Shown: one piece after another, positions 8,028-17,994 of the stretch
Layout: every line of letters begins with the position of its first letter
Numbering within the stretch: the stretch's first letter is position 1
Source: Candidatus Zixiibacteriota bacterium
Lineage (GTDB): Bacteria; RBG-13-66-14; B26-G2; WVWN01
Length of the DNA: 64,000 nucleotides
Direction: 5' to 3'
NCBI GenBank assembly: GCA_011773985.1
Contig: WVWN01000053.1
Location: 1 to 64,000, forward strand
Made by a program: the position numbers and the translations under genes
The notes under the pieces: model-generated
The model's database searches: none
Told to the model about the DNA's origin: nothing
What the model saw: only the letters and a program-made list of their open reading frames with translations

Positions 8028-10251
8028 CTTCGGGATAAGTTGGGCGAATATGGAATATACTGCTAAGGGCTTTTATCAAACTCTCCTTGACGACGTGGAT
8101 CTGGGCAAGGGTCAGGTCGCACTCGTCGAGCTGGCCGTCGGCGAGACGAGCGGCCACGATCTTTTCGACCATCGAGCGGATGTTGGTGGGCGTTGGCTCG
8201 TCGAGGGAACGGGAAGCCGATTCCACGGCATCCGCGAGCATAACTATGGCGGAAACCTTGCCGTGCGGCTTCGGCCCCGGGTAACGGAAATCGTCCTCGG
8301 CCAGCACTTTATGTTCGTCCGATTTTATGGCCTCCTGGTAAAAGAAAGATATCAGGCCCGTACCGTGGTGCTCGGATATTACGTTGATGATGGGGGGGGG
8401 CAGGCCCGCCTCCTCTGCCGTCTTCGCGCCCTGTTTGGTATGGGAGGCGACGACGAGGCTGCTCATCTGAGGCGAGAGGTGTTCGTGGCGGCGGCCCTCG
8501 GAGCCGGTATTCTCCGCGAAATAGGCCGGCGCGCGCAACTTCCCGATATCGTGATAATAGGCTGCTACGCGCGTCAGGAGCGGGTTCGCGCCCACGGCGG
8601 CCGCCGCCACTTCCGCCAGGCTCCCCACGACAACGCTGTGGTGGTAAGTTCCCGGCGCTTCCAACAGCAGCTTGCGTAACAGCGGGTGATTGAGGTCCGC
8701 GAGCTCGAGCAGCTTCAGGTCCGTTACGACATCGAACGCCATCTCGAACAAGGGCAAGAGTATGGCCAGGATAGCTACGCTTGCGGCCGAGAGCACCGCG
8801 CCCCACCAAATTTCCTCGCCAACGGCCCGCCAGGGGGTCATGTCGACGAGGCCGATGCCCACGGCTGCGGCCGCCGCCGCCAGCGCGATGCCGATAAACA
8901 CGCGGTAGAAGTCGGACCTCCGCCGAATGTGCGCGACGAGGAAAACGCTCACGGCTGCCGCGGCGAGAGCCATGAAACCGGGCCGGAAAGCCAAGCCCGC
9001 CATTACCGCCGATAAAACGGCCAACGTTATCGCGGCAACGAAACCGAAACCCACGTCCACTAAAAGCGTTATGAGCATCGCCCCGAGACATGCCGCGAAT
9101 ATATATACCGACAGCGGCGAATAATTAACTAAAACCAAAGCGAGTACGCGCGAGACGAAACACGAGGCGACCAGGATGACGCTCAACATCCACCAATAAC
9201 GTAGTTCCGCCGATAAAGAAGGTCGATAGCGGAAAAAAAATATCCCCAGTACGGTGAGAGTTATCGCCACGAGCAAGGACCGCCCCCCGAGCGAGACGGC
9301 GAGGTTCTTTAGCGTCCTTCCGGAATAAAGCGCATCTACGGCTCGAATCTGGGCGGGGGTTATTACGTTGTTACGGTCGACGATTCTCTCGTTCTCTTCG
9401 ACCCAACGCTCGACGGTATCGACGGCCTCCCGCGCCTCCCGGCGGCGTCGCTCGGTCTCGCCCTCGTCGTAAAGTAGATTGGGGCGCGCGTTTAAAGCTA
9501 CGACCCCGGATACGGCCCCGCCCTCTTCCGGGGATAAAGAGGCGTCCTCGGAAGTGAGGGCCCGCGCGCGGGCCGCGGCCGTCGCCGGATTCAAAAGTTC
9601 GTCGGCGCTTACGACGTTCTCGCCCTCGCCTTCGCGTTGGAGTAGCGTAGCCGTTTTACCCAGCCCTCGCCTTGCCATCTCCGCAGCATCCAAAATGCCG
9701 TCGGCGAACAACGCGGCCAAAAGCTCCGCAGACCGGCCGCGAACCAAATCCAGCGTCTCCGCGTCCGCCTCCAACAAATATACGAGCGTATCGGGGCTGA
9801 GGGCTATGCTCAGCTCGCCCACGAACGCGTCGCGTTCGCCGCTCGGCTTGGCGGCGTACGTATCGGCCAGTTGACGGAGGATGACGAAAAACTCGTTAAG
9901 CTCGTCTTCGGCTATGCCCGCGATGTGCGGGTTCTCGCGGAAAACGGGCAAGACCCGCGCCGCGGCCTCCGCTTGTTCGCGCCGAAGCGTCGTGCGGTCC
10001 TTGTCCACGGCGAATTTATAGGGAGCCGTGATGTCGGCCTTGGCTATCGCCCCCTCCGTCAGCTGAGGACGGCGGAAGAATTGGCTGGGCGTCACGAGGA
10101 CCGAGAGCGCTACGAACGTCCCGACGCCAATTGCGGCGCGTTTGACGCCGAGGCGACGCCAAGGCCTTTCGGCTCTTTTTCGGCCGAAGCCCCGCGGGCG
10201 CCCCGTAAAAAACCGCCGCAACCTCACGCGAAATCTCTTCCCGAACGCCAC
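7966..10251 (-). CDS. pgpH: PgpH-like 7TM-HD protein, cyclic di-AMP phosphodiesterase
   Basis: 761 residues. An N-terminal membrane helix (about 38-55) leads to an extracytoplasmic 7TMR-HDED domain (60-315), about seven membrane helices (325-505) and a cytosolic HD domain. The HD domain shows HHS (537-539), Y-H-D-I-G-K (566-571) and later SEHHG and DAVESASRS. Relatives such as PgpH hydrolyse c-di-AMP to pApA. The context fits, since cdaA and cdaR lie upstream in the same operon. The stop lies inside the ybeY coding region and the start is 9 bases after the phoH stop. Confidence 0.93.
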   Translation of the reverse strand: MAFGKRFRVRLRRFFTGRPRGFGRKRAERPWRRLGVKRAAIGVGTFVALSVLVTPSQFFRRPQLTEGAIAKADITAPYKFAVDKDRTTLRREQAEAAARVLPVFRENPHIAGIAEDELNEFFVILRQLADTYAAKPSGERDAFVGELSIALSPDTLVYLLEADAETLDLVRGRSAELLAALFADGILDAAEMARRGLGKTATLLQREGEGENVVSADELLNPATAAARARALTSEDASLSPEEGGAVSGVVALNARPNLLYDEGETERRRREAREAVDTVERWVEENERIVDRNNVITPAQIRAVDALYSGRTLKNLAVSLGGRSLLVAITLTVLGIFFFRYRPSLSAELRYWWMLSVILVASCFVSRVLALVLVNYSPLSVYIFAACLGAMLITLLVDVGFGFVAAITLAVLSAVMAGLAFRPGFMALAAAAVSVFLVAHIRRRSDFYRVFIGIALAAAAAAVGIGLVDMTPWRAVGEEIWWGAVLSAASVAILAILLPLFEMAFDVVTDLKLLELADLNHPLLRKLLLEAPGTYHHSVVVGSLAEVAAAAVGANPLLTRVAAYYHDIGKLRAPAYFAENTGSEGRRHEHLSPQMSSLVVASHTKQGAKTAEEAGLPPPIINVISEHHGTGLISFFYQEAIKSDEHKVLAEDDFRYPGPKPHGKVSAIVMLADAVESASRSLDEPTPTNIRSMVEKIVAARLADGQLDECDLTLAQIHVVKESLIKALSSIFHIRPTYPEDAEQYVVPYLSTHSAETKSY

Positions 10252-10260
10252 GCTATATCC

Positions 10261-11328
10261 TCACTCGCCCGTTTTGGCGGGCCCGCTCGGGCGCCGCTTC
10301 CCGGCTCGAGCCGCGGAGGCCCGCCGGTCGGCGCGGTGCTTGGCCTCGTAATTGTCGTACGCGTCCACCACGCGCTGTATTATGGGATGGCGCACGACGT
10401 CGCGGCGCGTCAGGTAAACGAAATCCGTCCCGTCGATGCCCTTTAAAATATCCTGGACCTCAACCAACCCGGAGCGGACGTTCTCGTCGAGGTCGATCTG
10501 CGTAATGTCGCCCGTCACCACCGCCTTCGAGCCGAAGCCGAGGCGGGTGAGGAACATCTTCATCTGCTCGTACGTCGTATTCTGCGCTTCGTCCAGGACG
10601 ACGAAGGACTCGTTGAGGGTTCGGCCCCTCATATACGCCAACGGTACCACCTCGACGATGCCGCGCTCGACGAGGCGCATCGCCCGGTCGAAATCCATCA
10701 TATCGTGGAGCGCGTCGTAGAGGGGCCGCAGGTAAGGGGCTACTTTTTCCGTGAAGTCGCCGGGGAGGTAACCGAGCTTCTCGCCGGCCTCCACCGCGGG
10801 CCGAACCAGCACGAGGCGGCGGACCTCCTCCCGCATCAACATATCTACGGCCATAGCCATCGCGATATAAGTCTTACCCGTGCCTGCGGGGCCGATGGCA
10901 AAAATTATCGTGTGGTCGCGTATGCTCCGCGCGTAGACGCGCTGGCCGGCGGTGCGGGGCCTGATGAAACGGCGGCGCGACGGGACCGGTATGGCCTCGG
11001 CCAAGAGCTCCTCCAGCTCGGCCTCAGGGTCCTCCCGCAGCGCATCCAACGCATAATTAATCTGGGAACCGGCGGCCTCGGGCGCCCCCTCGCACGACTC
11101 GAGCACCCGTTCGAAGAGGTCCGCCACGCGGTCCACGGCCTCCTCGTCGCCGCGGATTACGAGCTCGTTGCCGCGCGCGACGATTTGCACGCCGAACATC
11201 GCCTCGGCCCGCTTCAGGTTCTGGTCGCCCGAGCCGTAGAAAGCCGCCGCCTGGCTGTTGTCGGGGATATAAAGGCGAGCCGTAAAAGTACCGGACGTAC
11301 CGCCCCGTTTTTCGTTCGTAACTTTCAT
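10261..11328 (-). CDS. phoH: PhoH family ATPase
   Basis: 355 residues, typical length. A KH-like N-terminal part (about 15-80) precedes the PhoH core with Walker A GPAGTGKT (146-153), Walker B FVVLDEAQNT and the TGDITQIDLD motif. It is probably an RNA-related ATPase or helicase linked to rRNA processing, given the constant pairing with ybeY. The start ATG directly follows the cdaR stop. Confidence 0.95.
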   Translation of the reverse strand: MKVTNEKRGGTSGTFTARLYIPDNSQAAAFYGSGDQNLKRAEAMFGVQIVARGNELVIRGDEEAVDRVADLFERVLESCEGAPEAAGSQINYALDALREDPEAELEELLAEAIPVPSRRRFIRPRTAGQRVYARSIRDHTIIFAIGPAGTGKTYIAMAMAVDMLMREEVRRLVLVRPAVEAGEKLGYLPGDFTEKVAPYLRPLYDALHDMMDFDRAMRLVERGIVEVVPLAYMRGRTLNESFVVLDEAQNTTYEQMKMFLTRLGFGSKAVVTGDITQIDLDENVRSGLVEVQDILKGIDGTDFVYLTRRDVVRHPIIQRVVDAYDNYEAKHRADRRASAARAGKRRPSGPAKTGE

Positions 11329-11329
11329 A

Positions 11330-12265
11330 TCACCTCGCCGCGGCGACCGGCGCCGCCTCCACCTCCCGCGGCGTTACCGCGATAAGCTTGACGTATTCGG
11401 GTACATCCACCTGGACCAAATAACGCCCCGGGCCGCGGGGAAAGATCGCCGCCTTGACGGGCCCCGCCGCCTCTAAACGCCCGGCCTCGCCCTCCAGCGT
11501 AACCGAAACCTCGGCCGGCGTGACCTCGTAGGCCCCGCCCTCCGCGCCGCGTACCGCGACCTCAACGCCGGCGAAGGAACGCCGTTCCCCCCGTCCCACG
11601 GGAACCGTTACGCGCGCCTCGTCCGCCCCCACGAGCGTGATGCCCGCGGGGGCCCTTATCGGCACCTCGGCCGCGAACGGCGCGTCGCGTCCTTCCGCGT
11701 CCACCACGACCGACACCGCCCGCACCTTGTCCAACACCGTCACCGAGCCGTGGAGCGTGGCCTTGGACGGTTCTATCTCCGGAAGGCCCAGGTAATACCC
11801 GGCCGCGGGCGAACCCGAAAAGTCCACCTTTACGGGAACGCCCTTCGTGATGAGTCGCTCGAGCTTCACTATTACGGTCTTTCGGCTCAATATCGCCTCG
11901 ACGCTCACGTCGAGGCCGCCGGAGTAAATTACGTCCGACGGCGTAAGCTCGAAGGTGTAGGCGCCCGCATCCTTGCCGCCGACGTTTATCACGGCCCTAA
12001 AATCGGACGACCGGAGGCCGATCAAATCGCGGCCCTTTCCCGCTACGTGGACGGAGGCGGTTTCCGGTTCCGGGCCGTTGACGATTATGCCCCCGGGTAA
12101 ACCCTCGAGCTCGATCGGCACGTCGAAATCGCGGTAGGCCTCGCGGCCCATCGCGATGAAAAACCAGAACAATATCGCGAGCAGGAGGGCCAGCAACTTT
12201 AAGCCCAGGTTGCCGAAGAGACGCCGCAGACGCCCTCGCAGCTCCATTTCGACGCGGCGCGCCAT
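11330..12265 (-). CDS. cdaR: YbbR-domain protein, regulator of diadenylate cyclase (CdaR)
   Basis: 311 residues. One N-terminal membrane helix (about 20-40, LKLLALLLAILFWFFIAMG) is followed by repeated YbbR domains (for example FDVPIELEGLPGGIIV and the later P-V-x-V-D-F-S-G-S-P-A-A-G-Y). CdaR binds and modulates CdaA at the membrane. The gene starts seven bases after the cdaA stop, the conserved cdaA-cdaR order. Confidence 0.92.
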   Translation of the reverse strand: MARRVEMELRGRLRRLFGNLGLKLLALLLAILFWFFIAMGREAYRDFDVPIELEGLPGGIIVNGPEPETASVHVAGKGRDLIGLRSSDFRAVINVGGKDAGAYTFELTPSDVIYSGGLDVSVEAILSRKTVIVKLERLITKGVPVKVDFSGSPAAGYYLGLPEIEPSKATLHGSVTVLDKVRAVSVVVDAEGRDAPFAAEVPIRAPAGITLVGADEARVTVPVGRGERRSFAGVEVAVRGAEGGAYEVTPAEVSVTLEGEAGRLEAAGPVKAAIFPRGPGRYLVQVDVPEYVKLIAVTPREVEAAPVAAAR

Positions 12266-12272
12266 ACCTAAG

Positions 12273-13022
12273 CTATAACCTGCCTTTCAAGTAATCCAGC
12301 AACGACGCCTTCAAGTCTTCCACGCCCGTTACCGGCTTCAACATGCCGTCGGCGGCGACGGCGACTCGCCCCATCTCCTCGGATACGACGACGACGACGG
12401 CGTCCGTAACCTCCGTGATGCCGAGGGCCGCGCGGTGGCGTGCGCCCCAGCTCTTCGCCACCTCCGGGTTTTCGGTTAGCGGCAACATCACCGCGGCCGC
12501 GGCGACGCGGTCGCCCTCGATTATCGCCGCGCCGTCGTGCAGCGGCGAATGGCTGTCGAATATTGCCCCAAAGAGTTCGCGCGAAATCTCGCAATCCAGG
12601 CGGACGCCCCGCTCGGCGTAACTGCCCAACGGAACGGTCCGCTCGAATACGAGGAGCGCGCCGACGCGCCGCGCGGCGAACTCGAACGCCGTGTTTACGA
12701 CGATGTCTATCGTAGTCTCTTTGCGACCCAATACCGCGCGCACGAGCGGGTTCTTCCCCACGAGTCCCAGCGCCTTGCGGAGCTCCGGCTGGAAAACGAT
12801 TATCGCCGCCAGGAACCACAAGCCGCGCAAGTTCTCGAAAAACCAATTGATAGAGTGCAGGCCGAGAAACGACGCCGCGACCGCGACCAAGGCGACGATC
12901 ACGGCGCCCGCGGCCATGGGCGCCGCCGGCGTCCCCTTGACCAGCCGCATCAACCGGTAGATGACGAAGGCCATCACCACGATGTCGACCGCGTCCTGAA
13001 CCCTGAAAGTCAGGCCGAACAT
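12273..13022 (-). CDS. cdaA: Diadenylate cyclase CdaA (DisA_N domain)
   Basis: 249 residues. Three membrane helices (about 10-26, 36-54, 64-78) lead into the DAC domain with the D-G-A motif (163-165, LHDGAAIIEG) and the R-H-R motif in GARHRAALG (193-201), both needed for ATP condensation to c-di-AMP. The sequence GVRLDCEISRELF matches the family core. It lies directly upstream of cdaR and downstream of folP with a one-base gap. Both catalytic motifs are intact, so it should be active. Confidence 0.96.
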   Translation of the reverse strand: MFGLTFRVQDAVDIVVMAFVIYRLMRLVKGTPAAPMAAGAVIVALVAVAASFLGLHSINWFFENLRGLWFLAAIIVFQPELRKALGLVGKNPLVRAVLGRKETTIDIVVNTAFEFAARRVGALLVFERTVPLGSYAERGVRLDCEISRELFGAIFDSHSPLHDGAAIIEGDRVAAAAVMLPLTENPEVAKSWGARHRAALGITEVTDAVVVVVSEEMGRVAVAADGMLKPVTGVEDLKASLLDYLKGRL

Positions 13023-13023
13023 A

Positions 13024-14226
13024 TTACGCTCGCGTTACCGCCGCGTCGACGGCCAGCGCCTGCGCCGTCGCGGCGACGTCGTGCACGCGGAGGATGTGCG
13101 CGCCGCGCCGGGCCGCAACCAGCGCCGCCGCGAGCGAGCCGGCCAGCCGGCCGTCCACCTCCGCGCCCGTCAGCTTGCCGATGAAGGATTTGCGCGAGTG
13201 CCCGACCATTACGGGATAACCCAAATCGGCCAGCGCGGGAACGTTGTTGATAAGCGCCAGGTTGTGCTCGAGCGTCTTGCCGAAGCCGATGCCCGGGTCG
13301 ACTATTATTTGTTCCACGCCCCGCGCCTTCGCCCACGCCGCGCGCTCGGCCAGAAAGCCGCGCACCTCGCCGACGACGTCGTCGTAGCGCGGGTCCTGCT
13401 GCATATCTGCGGGCGTGCCCTTCATATGCATAACGACGTACGGCAGGCCGAACTCGGCGCACACCTCCGCCACCGCCGGCTCGTCGCGGCCCGCGGAGAC
13501 GTCGTTTATCATCGCGGCGCCCGCCTCGGCGCACTTCCGCGCCACCGCCGCCTTCCGCGTATCCACCGATACCGGGTGCTCGGGCGCCAACACCTCCACC
13601 ACCGGCATTACACGACTTAGCTCCTCCTCGGCCGAGACGTACGCGGCGCCGGGGCGCGTGGACTCGCCGCCGACGTCGACGACCGCGGCCCCCTGCTCGA
13701 GCAACTCCCGCGCGCGCGCTATCGCGGCTCGGGGCGCGTCGAACTCGCCGCCGTCCGAAAACGAGTCCGGCGTGACGTTCAATATCCCCACGATCAACGG
13801 CGCGTTAAGCCGGTACGTCCGGCCCTTCAGCTCGAGCGAAGGCGCAGCGTACCAAGTCGCTAAGACGCGCGATATCTCTTTACCCAGGGCGTCCAGGCCG
13901 AAGTCCTGGCCGACGAGTTTGCGAGCCACGTCCTCGAGCGCCGCGGCCGTGCCGAACAAAAGGGCGTCGCTGCGGGCGACGCGGCAGTTTATAACGTGCC
14001 TATGCACCGCGGCCTCGGCGCCCGCAGACAACGCCTCTTGTTTTAAAATATTTGCGGCAACCGCCTTGACGTTTTTAACGTAAATCGCCCGCGCGGTGAG
14101 CTTTGCCGCCATAATGTCGACGCCCCGCGGGTGCACGCCGATGGCCGCCATCAACTCCCGCGCCGGCACCGGCGAGTCGAAATTTAAACTCCGGACCGAA
14201 AGGGGGCCGTCGCTATCGTCGGTCAT
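13024..14226 (-). CDS. folP: Dihydropteroate synthase with N-terminal extension
   Basis: 400 residues, about 120 longer than the E. coli enzyme. The C-terminal TIM barrel has NVTPDSFSDGG, GGESTRPGA, VDPGIGFGKT and GHSRKSFIG, all standard pterin or pABA-site motifs. It condenses pABA with the pterin pyrophosphate in folate synthesis. The first ~125 residues (VHPRGVDIMAAKL, KQEALSAGAEAAVHRHVINC) resemble the extra domain seen on DHPS of several anaerobes and thermophiles, whose role is unknown to me. The start is ATG at 14224-14226, overlapping the ftsH stop as ATGA. A longer frame upstream is an Arg-rich shadow of ftsH. Confidence 0.95.
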   Translation of the reverse strand: MTDDSDGPLSVRSLNFDSPVPARELMAAIGVHPRGVDIMAAKLTARAIYVKNVKAVAANILKQEALSAGAEAAVHRHVINCRVARSDALLFGTAAALEDVARKLVGQDFGLDALGKEISRVLATWYAAPSLELKGRTYRLNAPLIVGILNVTPDSFSDGGEFDAPRAAIARARELLEQGAAVVDVGGESTRPGAAYVSAEEELSRVMPVVEVLAPEHPVSVDTRKAAVARKCAEAGAAMINDVSAGRDEPAVAEVCAEFGLPYVVMHMKGTPADMQQDPRYDDVVGEVRGFLAERAAWAKARGVEQIIVDPGIGFGKTLEHNLALINNVPALADLGYPVMVGHSRKSFIGKLTGAEVDGRLAGSLAAALVAARRGAHILRVHDVAATAQALAVDAAVTRA

Positions 14227-16163
14227 TCCGTCTCGAGGGCCGGCTCGGCGTCGCGCACCCGCCGCGTCCTCCTCGCGGCCTTTTTCGCGCGGCCCTCGTC
14301 CCGCCGCCTTTTCTTCCTCGCGGCCGGCTGCTTCGAAAACGGCGGCAACTTCTCGCCCGCGAGCAAAGTATCTATCTCCTCGCCCGTTAGCGTCTCGCGT
14401 TCCAAAAGTTCGCCCGCGATAACCTCGAGCATTTTCCGGTTCTTTTTCAACAACTTGAAAGCAGCGTCGTAGGCTTCGTCCACCAAGCGCCTTATTTCGC
14501 CGTCTATGGCTTGCGCCGTCTCCTCGGAGTAGTCGCGGTGTTGGGCTATCTCGCGGCCGAGGAAGATGGCTTCCTCCCGCTTGCCGAACGCCACCGGCCC
14601 CAGCGTCTCGCTCATCCCCCAATCGCACACCATACGGCGCGCGAGCTCGGTGGCGCGCTCGATGTCGTTGCCCGCGCCGGAGGTCTCCTCGTTGAAGACC
14701 AACATCTCCGCGGCCCGGCCTCCCAACATGTGCTTCAACAATATCTCACAGTATTCCTTGGAGTACATGTACTTCTCTTCCTCGGGCAGCGATTGCGTCA
14801 GGCCCAGCGCCATCCCGCGCGGTATGATGGTAACCTTGTGCACCGGGTCCGAGCCGGGCGTGAGCTTGGCGACGAGCGCGTGGCCCACCTCGTGGTAGGC
14901 CGCGATCTTCTTGTCCTTCTCCCCGATGACGCGGCTCTTACGCTCCGGCCCCATCATCACTTTGTCGCGGGCCTCCTCCAAGTCAGCCTGCGCTACCGCC
15001 TGGCGGTCCTTGCGCGCCGCCAAAAGCGCCGCTTCGTTGACGAGATTCGCCAGGTCCGCGCCGGAGAAGTACGGCGTCCCGCGCGCTATGGCCTCGAGGT
15101 TGACGCCGTCGGCGAGCGGGATCTCGCGGGTATGCACCTGCAGGATGCCTAAGCGGCCTTTGAGGTCCGGCCGGTCGACGACGACGGTGCGGTCAAAGCG
15201 GCCCGGGCGGAGAAGCGCCGGGTCGAGGACATCCGGCCTATTGGTTGCGGAGAGCAGTATTACGCCGTCGTTACTCTCGAAGCCGTCCATCTCGACCAGG
15301 AGTTGGTTGAGGGTCTGCTCGCGCTCGTCGTGGCCGCCGCCGAGGCCGGCGCCGCGCAGCCGCCCCACCGCGTCCAGCTCGTCTATGAAGACTATGCACG
15401 GCGCGCGCTTCTTGGCCTCGTCGAAGAGGTCGCGCACGCGGGCCGCGCCCACGCCCACGAACATCTCGACGAAGTCGGACCCGGAGATGGACAAGAACGG
15501 CACGCCGGCCTCGCCCGCGACGGCCCGCCCCATCAACGTCTTGCCGGAGCCCGGCGGCCCCACGAGCAAGACGCCCTTCGGGATCTTGCCGCCGAGCCGC
15601 TGGAACTTGCGCGGGTCCTTCAGGAACTCGATTATTTCCTGGAGCTCCTCTTTCGCCTCCTCGGCCCCGGCGACATCCTCGAACGTGACCCTTTGTTTGC
15701 TCTCGTCGAAGAGGCGCGCACGGCTCTTGCCGAACTGGAGCGCCTTGTTATTGGGGCTTTGCATCCGGCGGAAGAGCCAGATGAAAAACACGAACAACAG
15801 GATATAGGGGCCTACGGAGACGAGGACCGTAAACCAGGCCGACTTGGCCTCCTGCGTATCGACTTTGACGCCCGCGGCCTCGAGCTTTTTGACGAACTCC
15901 GAATCCACCACCGGCGCCTGCGTCTTGAACTTCGTGAAGGGTTGGGCGTCGCCCTCGGTGCGGGCCTCGCGGCTCAACTCGCCGGTTACCTTATTCTCCT
16001 GAAGCGTAACCGTCGCGACGACGCGCTTCTCGAGCAGGTCCGTAAATTTCCAATACGGTATCTTGGCGACGCGTTCGGCCTTCATCACGAAGAACTGATA
16101 GACCGAGGCGACGGCCAGTATTATTATTAACCACGGGAGCAATCCCCGTAAAGTGCGCTTCAT
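14223..16163 (-). CDS. ftsH: ATP-dependent zinc metalloprotease FtsH
   Basis: 646 residues. Two membrane helices (about 8-27 and 113-132) flank a periplasmic domain. The AAA+ domain has Walker A GPPGSGKT (202-209), Walker [12 protein letters not shown] (about 257-267) and the SRH Arg pair near [16 protein letters not shown]. The M41 protease carries HEVGH (424-428) and the third zinc ligand Asp in [12 protein letters not shown]. It degrades membrane and regulatory proteins. The tail after residue 610 is very rich in Lys and Arg. It is the first gene of a nine-gene operon reaching to corC, with upstream DNA (16164-16356) AT-rich and probably holding the promoter. Confidence 0.97.
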   Translation of the reverse strand: MKRTLRGLLPWLIIILAVASVYQFFVMKAERVAKIPYWKFTDLLEKRVVATVTLQENKVTGELSREARTEGDAQPFTKFKTQAPVVDSEFVKKLEAAGVKVDTQEAKSAWFTVLVSVGPYILLFVFFIWLFRRMQSPNNKALQFGKSRARLFDESKQRVTFEDVAGAEEAKEELQEIIEFLKDPRKFQRLGGKIPKGVLLVGPPGSGKTLMGRAVAGEAGVPFLSISGSDFVEMFVGVGAARVRDLFDEAKKRAPCIVFIDELDAVGRLRGAGLGGGHDEREQTLNQLLVEMDGFESNDGVILLSATNRPDVLDPALLRPGRFDRTVVVDRPDLKGRLGILQVHTREIPLADGVNLEAIARGTPYFSGADLANLVNEAALLAARKDRQAVAQADLEEARDKVMMGPERKSRVIGEKDKKIAAYHEVGHALVAKLTPGSDPVHKVTIIPRGMALGLTQSLPEEEKYMYSKEYCEILLKHMLGGRAAEMLVFNEETSGAGNDIERATELARRMVCDWGMSETLGPVAFGKREEAIFLGREIAQHRDYSEETAQAIDGEIRRLVDEAYDAAFKLLKKNRKMLEVIAGELLERETLTGEEIDTLLAGEKLPPFSKQPAARKKRRRDEGRAKKAARRTRRVRDAEPALETE

Positions 16164-16356
16164 CGAAACCTCCGAACGGCGGAAAGGAAGTCATCCGCCC
16201 GATATTTTCGTAATTTATCCCACTTAAGATTATCATAATCGCCCTTTTAAAACAAGGCATTTCGCCGCCGTTTATCCGAAAATGCGCCTCAGCAAATGCG
16301 TTAAAAAGAATGCGCGGCAACCTTTAACGCTAAGCGGGGCCATTTCAAAAGATTTA

Positions 16357-16385
16357 TTGACACGCTAAAAGGCGGATGTTATAAA
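16357..16385 (+). promoter_or_regulatory. Consensus sigma-70 promoter for the cobO-mcm operon
   Basis: A perfect TTGACA (16357-16362), a 17-base spacer and TATAAA (16380-16385). The predicted start is near 16392, about 90 nt before the cobO ATG. I saw no cobalamin-riboswitch B12 box in the leader, which is also too short for that RNA. The divergent ftsH gene starts at 16163. Confidence 0.8.
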
Positions 16386-16483
16386 AAAGTCCTTCGTTAT
16401 TGGCCTATTCCGGGTCCGAGCGGCGCCAAATCGAGACCAGGCGCCGGAACGAGGGGAAGTTTTCGCCGCGACCTCCCGCTAAG

Positions 16484-17011
16484 ATGTTAGGCGCACGAGG
16501 AACGGTCCAAGTCTATACCGGCGACGGCAAGGGTAAGACCACCGCCGCCCTTGGCCTCGCGTTGCGCGCCTGGGGCCACGGCGCGCGCGTACTCGTCATC
16601 CAGTTTATGAAGGGGCGGATAAACTACGGCGAACTCGAGGCCGCGCGAAGGCTCGAAGGGTTCGACGTCGAGCAGTACGGCCGGGAGAGCTTCGTCGACC
16701 GCGACGAGCCGGCGGCGGAAGACGTCGCCCTCGCCGCGGAGGCGCTGGCCCGAGCGCGGCAAGTTGCCGGCGCGAACGAATACGACCTCGTCATACTTGA
16801 CGAGGTGAACGTCGCCGCCGACTACGGTTTAATAAAAACGGAAGACATCCTGGACCTTATTGCGAAAAAACCGCCGGAGATGGAGCTCGTCCTGACAGGT
16901 CGGAGGCCCCCTGCCGGATTCGTCGAGGCGGCGGATCTGGTGAGCGAGGTGCAAGAGACAAAACACCATTACCGCATCGGCATCCCCGCCAGGAAAGGGA
17001 TAGAGTATTGA
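16484..17011 (+). CDS. cobO: Corrinoid adenosyltransferase (CobO/BtuR type)
   Basis: 175 residues, normal for the family. The N-terminal V-Q-V-Y-T-G-D-G-K-G-K-T-T-A-A-L-G-L-A-L-R-A is the P-loop of BtuR/CobA enzymes, followed by VIQFMKG, DLVILDEVN (Walker B) and VLTGRRPP. It makes adenosylcobalamin from ATP and cob(I)alamin, the cofactor of the mutase genes downstream. The ATG at 16484 gives the typical family start. A TTG at 16400 would add 28 Arg-rich residues lying within the leader. The stop overlaps the meaB TTG start. Confidence 0.95.
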   Translation: MLGARGTVQVYTGDGKGKTTAALGLALRAWGHGARVLVIQFMKGRINYGELEAARRLEGFDVEQYGRESFVDRDEPAAEDVALAAEALARARQVAGANEYDLVILDEVNVAADYGLIKTEDILDLIAKKPPEMELVLTGRRPPAGFVEAADLVSEVQETKHHYRIGIPARKGIEY

Positions 17012-17976
17012 ACCGGGCGGGGGCCGTAACGACGACCGACTTCCTCGAGCGCTTCCTGGCGGGGGACCGGCTGGCGCTCGCGCGTGCGATATCCGCGGTC
17101 GAGGACGAGGCCGACGGCTACCGCGATTTCCTGCGCCAGATTTACGGCCGCGCGGGAAAAGCGTACCTCATAGGCATCACCGGGCCGCCGGGGGCCGGTA
17201 AGTCAACGCTGGTGTCGCACCTGGCGGAGCGCTACGCCGCGGCGGGCCAAAACGTGGGCGTCGTCGCGGTGGACCCGACGAGCCCCTTCACCGGCGGGGC
17301 GCTGCTCGGCGACCGCATCCGGATGAACGAGCTGGCCGGCAATGAGCGTATCTTTATCCGGAGCATGGCGACGCGCGGCAGCCCGGGTGGCCTGGCCAAG
17401 GCCACGGGCGAGGTCGCGTTGACGATGGACGCCTTCGGCTTCGATACGGTCCTCATCGAGACCGTAGGCGTAGGCCAGAGCGAGCTCGACGTCGCCAACT
17501 CCGCGGATACGACCGTGGTGGTCGTCGTCCCGGAATCGGGGGACGCGGTGCAGGCGATGAAGGCCGGCCTGATGGAGATAGCCGACGTGCTGGTGGTGAA
17601 CAAGGCCGACCGCGAAGGCGCCGAGCCGATGGCGCGCGAGCTCCGCGTCACGCTCGAGCTAAAGCCGGAAGACGGGTGGCGGCCGCCGATTATCATGTCG
17701 GTCGCGACGGAAGGCCGGGGCATCGACGATATCACGGACGCGGTGACGGCGCACCGCTCGCACCTCGAGGAGTCGGGCGGATTAACGTCGCGGCGCCGTT
17801 CGCGGGTACAACGCCAGCTCGAAGAGCTGCTCGCCTACGAGTTCAGGCGCGTATGCGCGGCCGCGCGGGACTACGACAACCTCCTGGAATTTTTAACGGC
17901 CGAGGTACAGGAGGGGCGCCTTACGCCCTACGAAGCTTCGGCGAGGCTCTTTAAAGAAGTCTCTCGCGAAATGTAA
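17008..17976 (+). CDS. meaB: Methylmalonyl-CoA mutase chaperone GTPase MeaB/ArgK
   Basis: 322 residues with Walker A GPPGAGKS (about 58-65), DPTSPFTGGALLGDRIRM, ETVGVGQSE and NKAD. MeaB protects and reactivates methylmalonyl-CoA mutase and gates adenosylcobalamin delivery. The start is TTG (17008), overlapping the cobO stop as TTGA, with AGGAAAGGG upstream. It sits between the cofactor-making cobO and the mutase genes. Confidence 0.96.
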   Translation: MNRAGAVTTTDFLERFLAGDRLALARAISAVEDEADGYRDFLRQIYGRAGKAYLIGITGPPGAGKSTLVSHLAERYAAAGQNVGVVAVDPTSPFTGGALLGDRIRMNELAGNERIFIRSMATRGSPGGLAKATGEVALTMDAFGFDTVLIETVGVGQSELDVANSADTTVVVVVPESGDAVQAMKAGLMEIADVLVVNKADREGAEPMARELRVTLELKPEDGWRPPIIMSVATEGRGIDDITDAVTAHRSHLEESGGLTSRRRSRVQRQLEELLAYEFRRVCAAARDYDNLLEFLTAEVQEGRLTPYEASARLFKEVSREM

Positions 17977-17994
17977 CGTCGAGGAGGAGTGAAG

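Noticed and set aside
16386-16484. Possible cobalamin riboswitch before cobO
   Set aside because: The leader is only about 90 nt and lacks the B12 box, so the operon does not appear to be B12-riboswitch controlled at this site.
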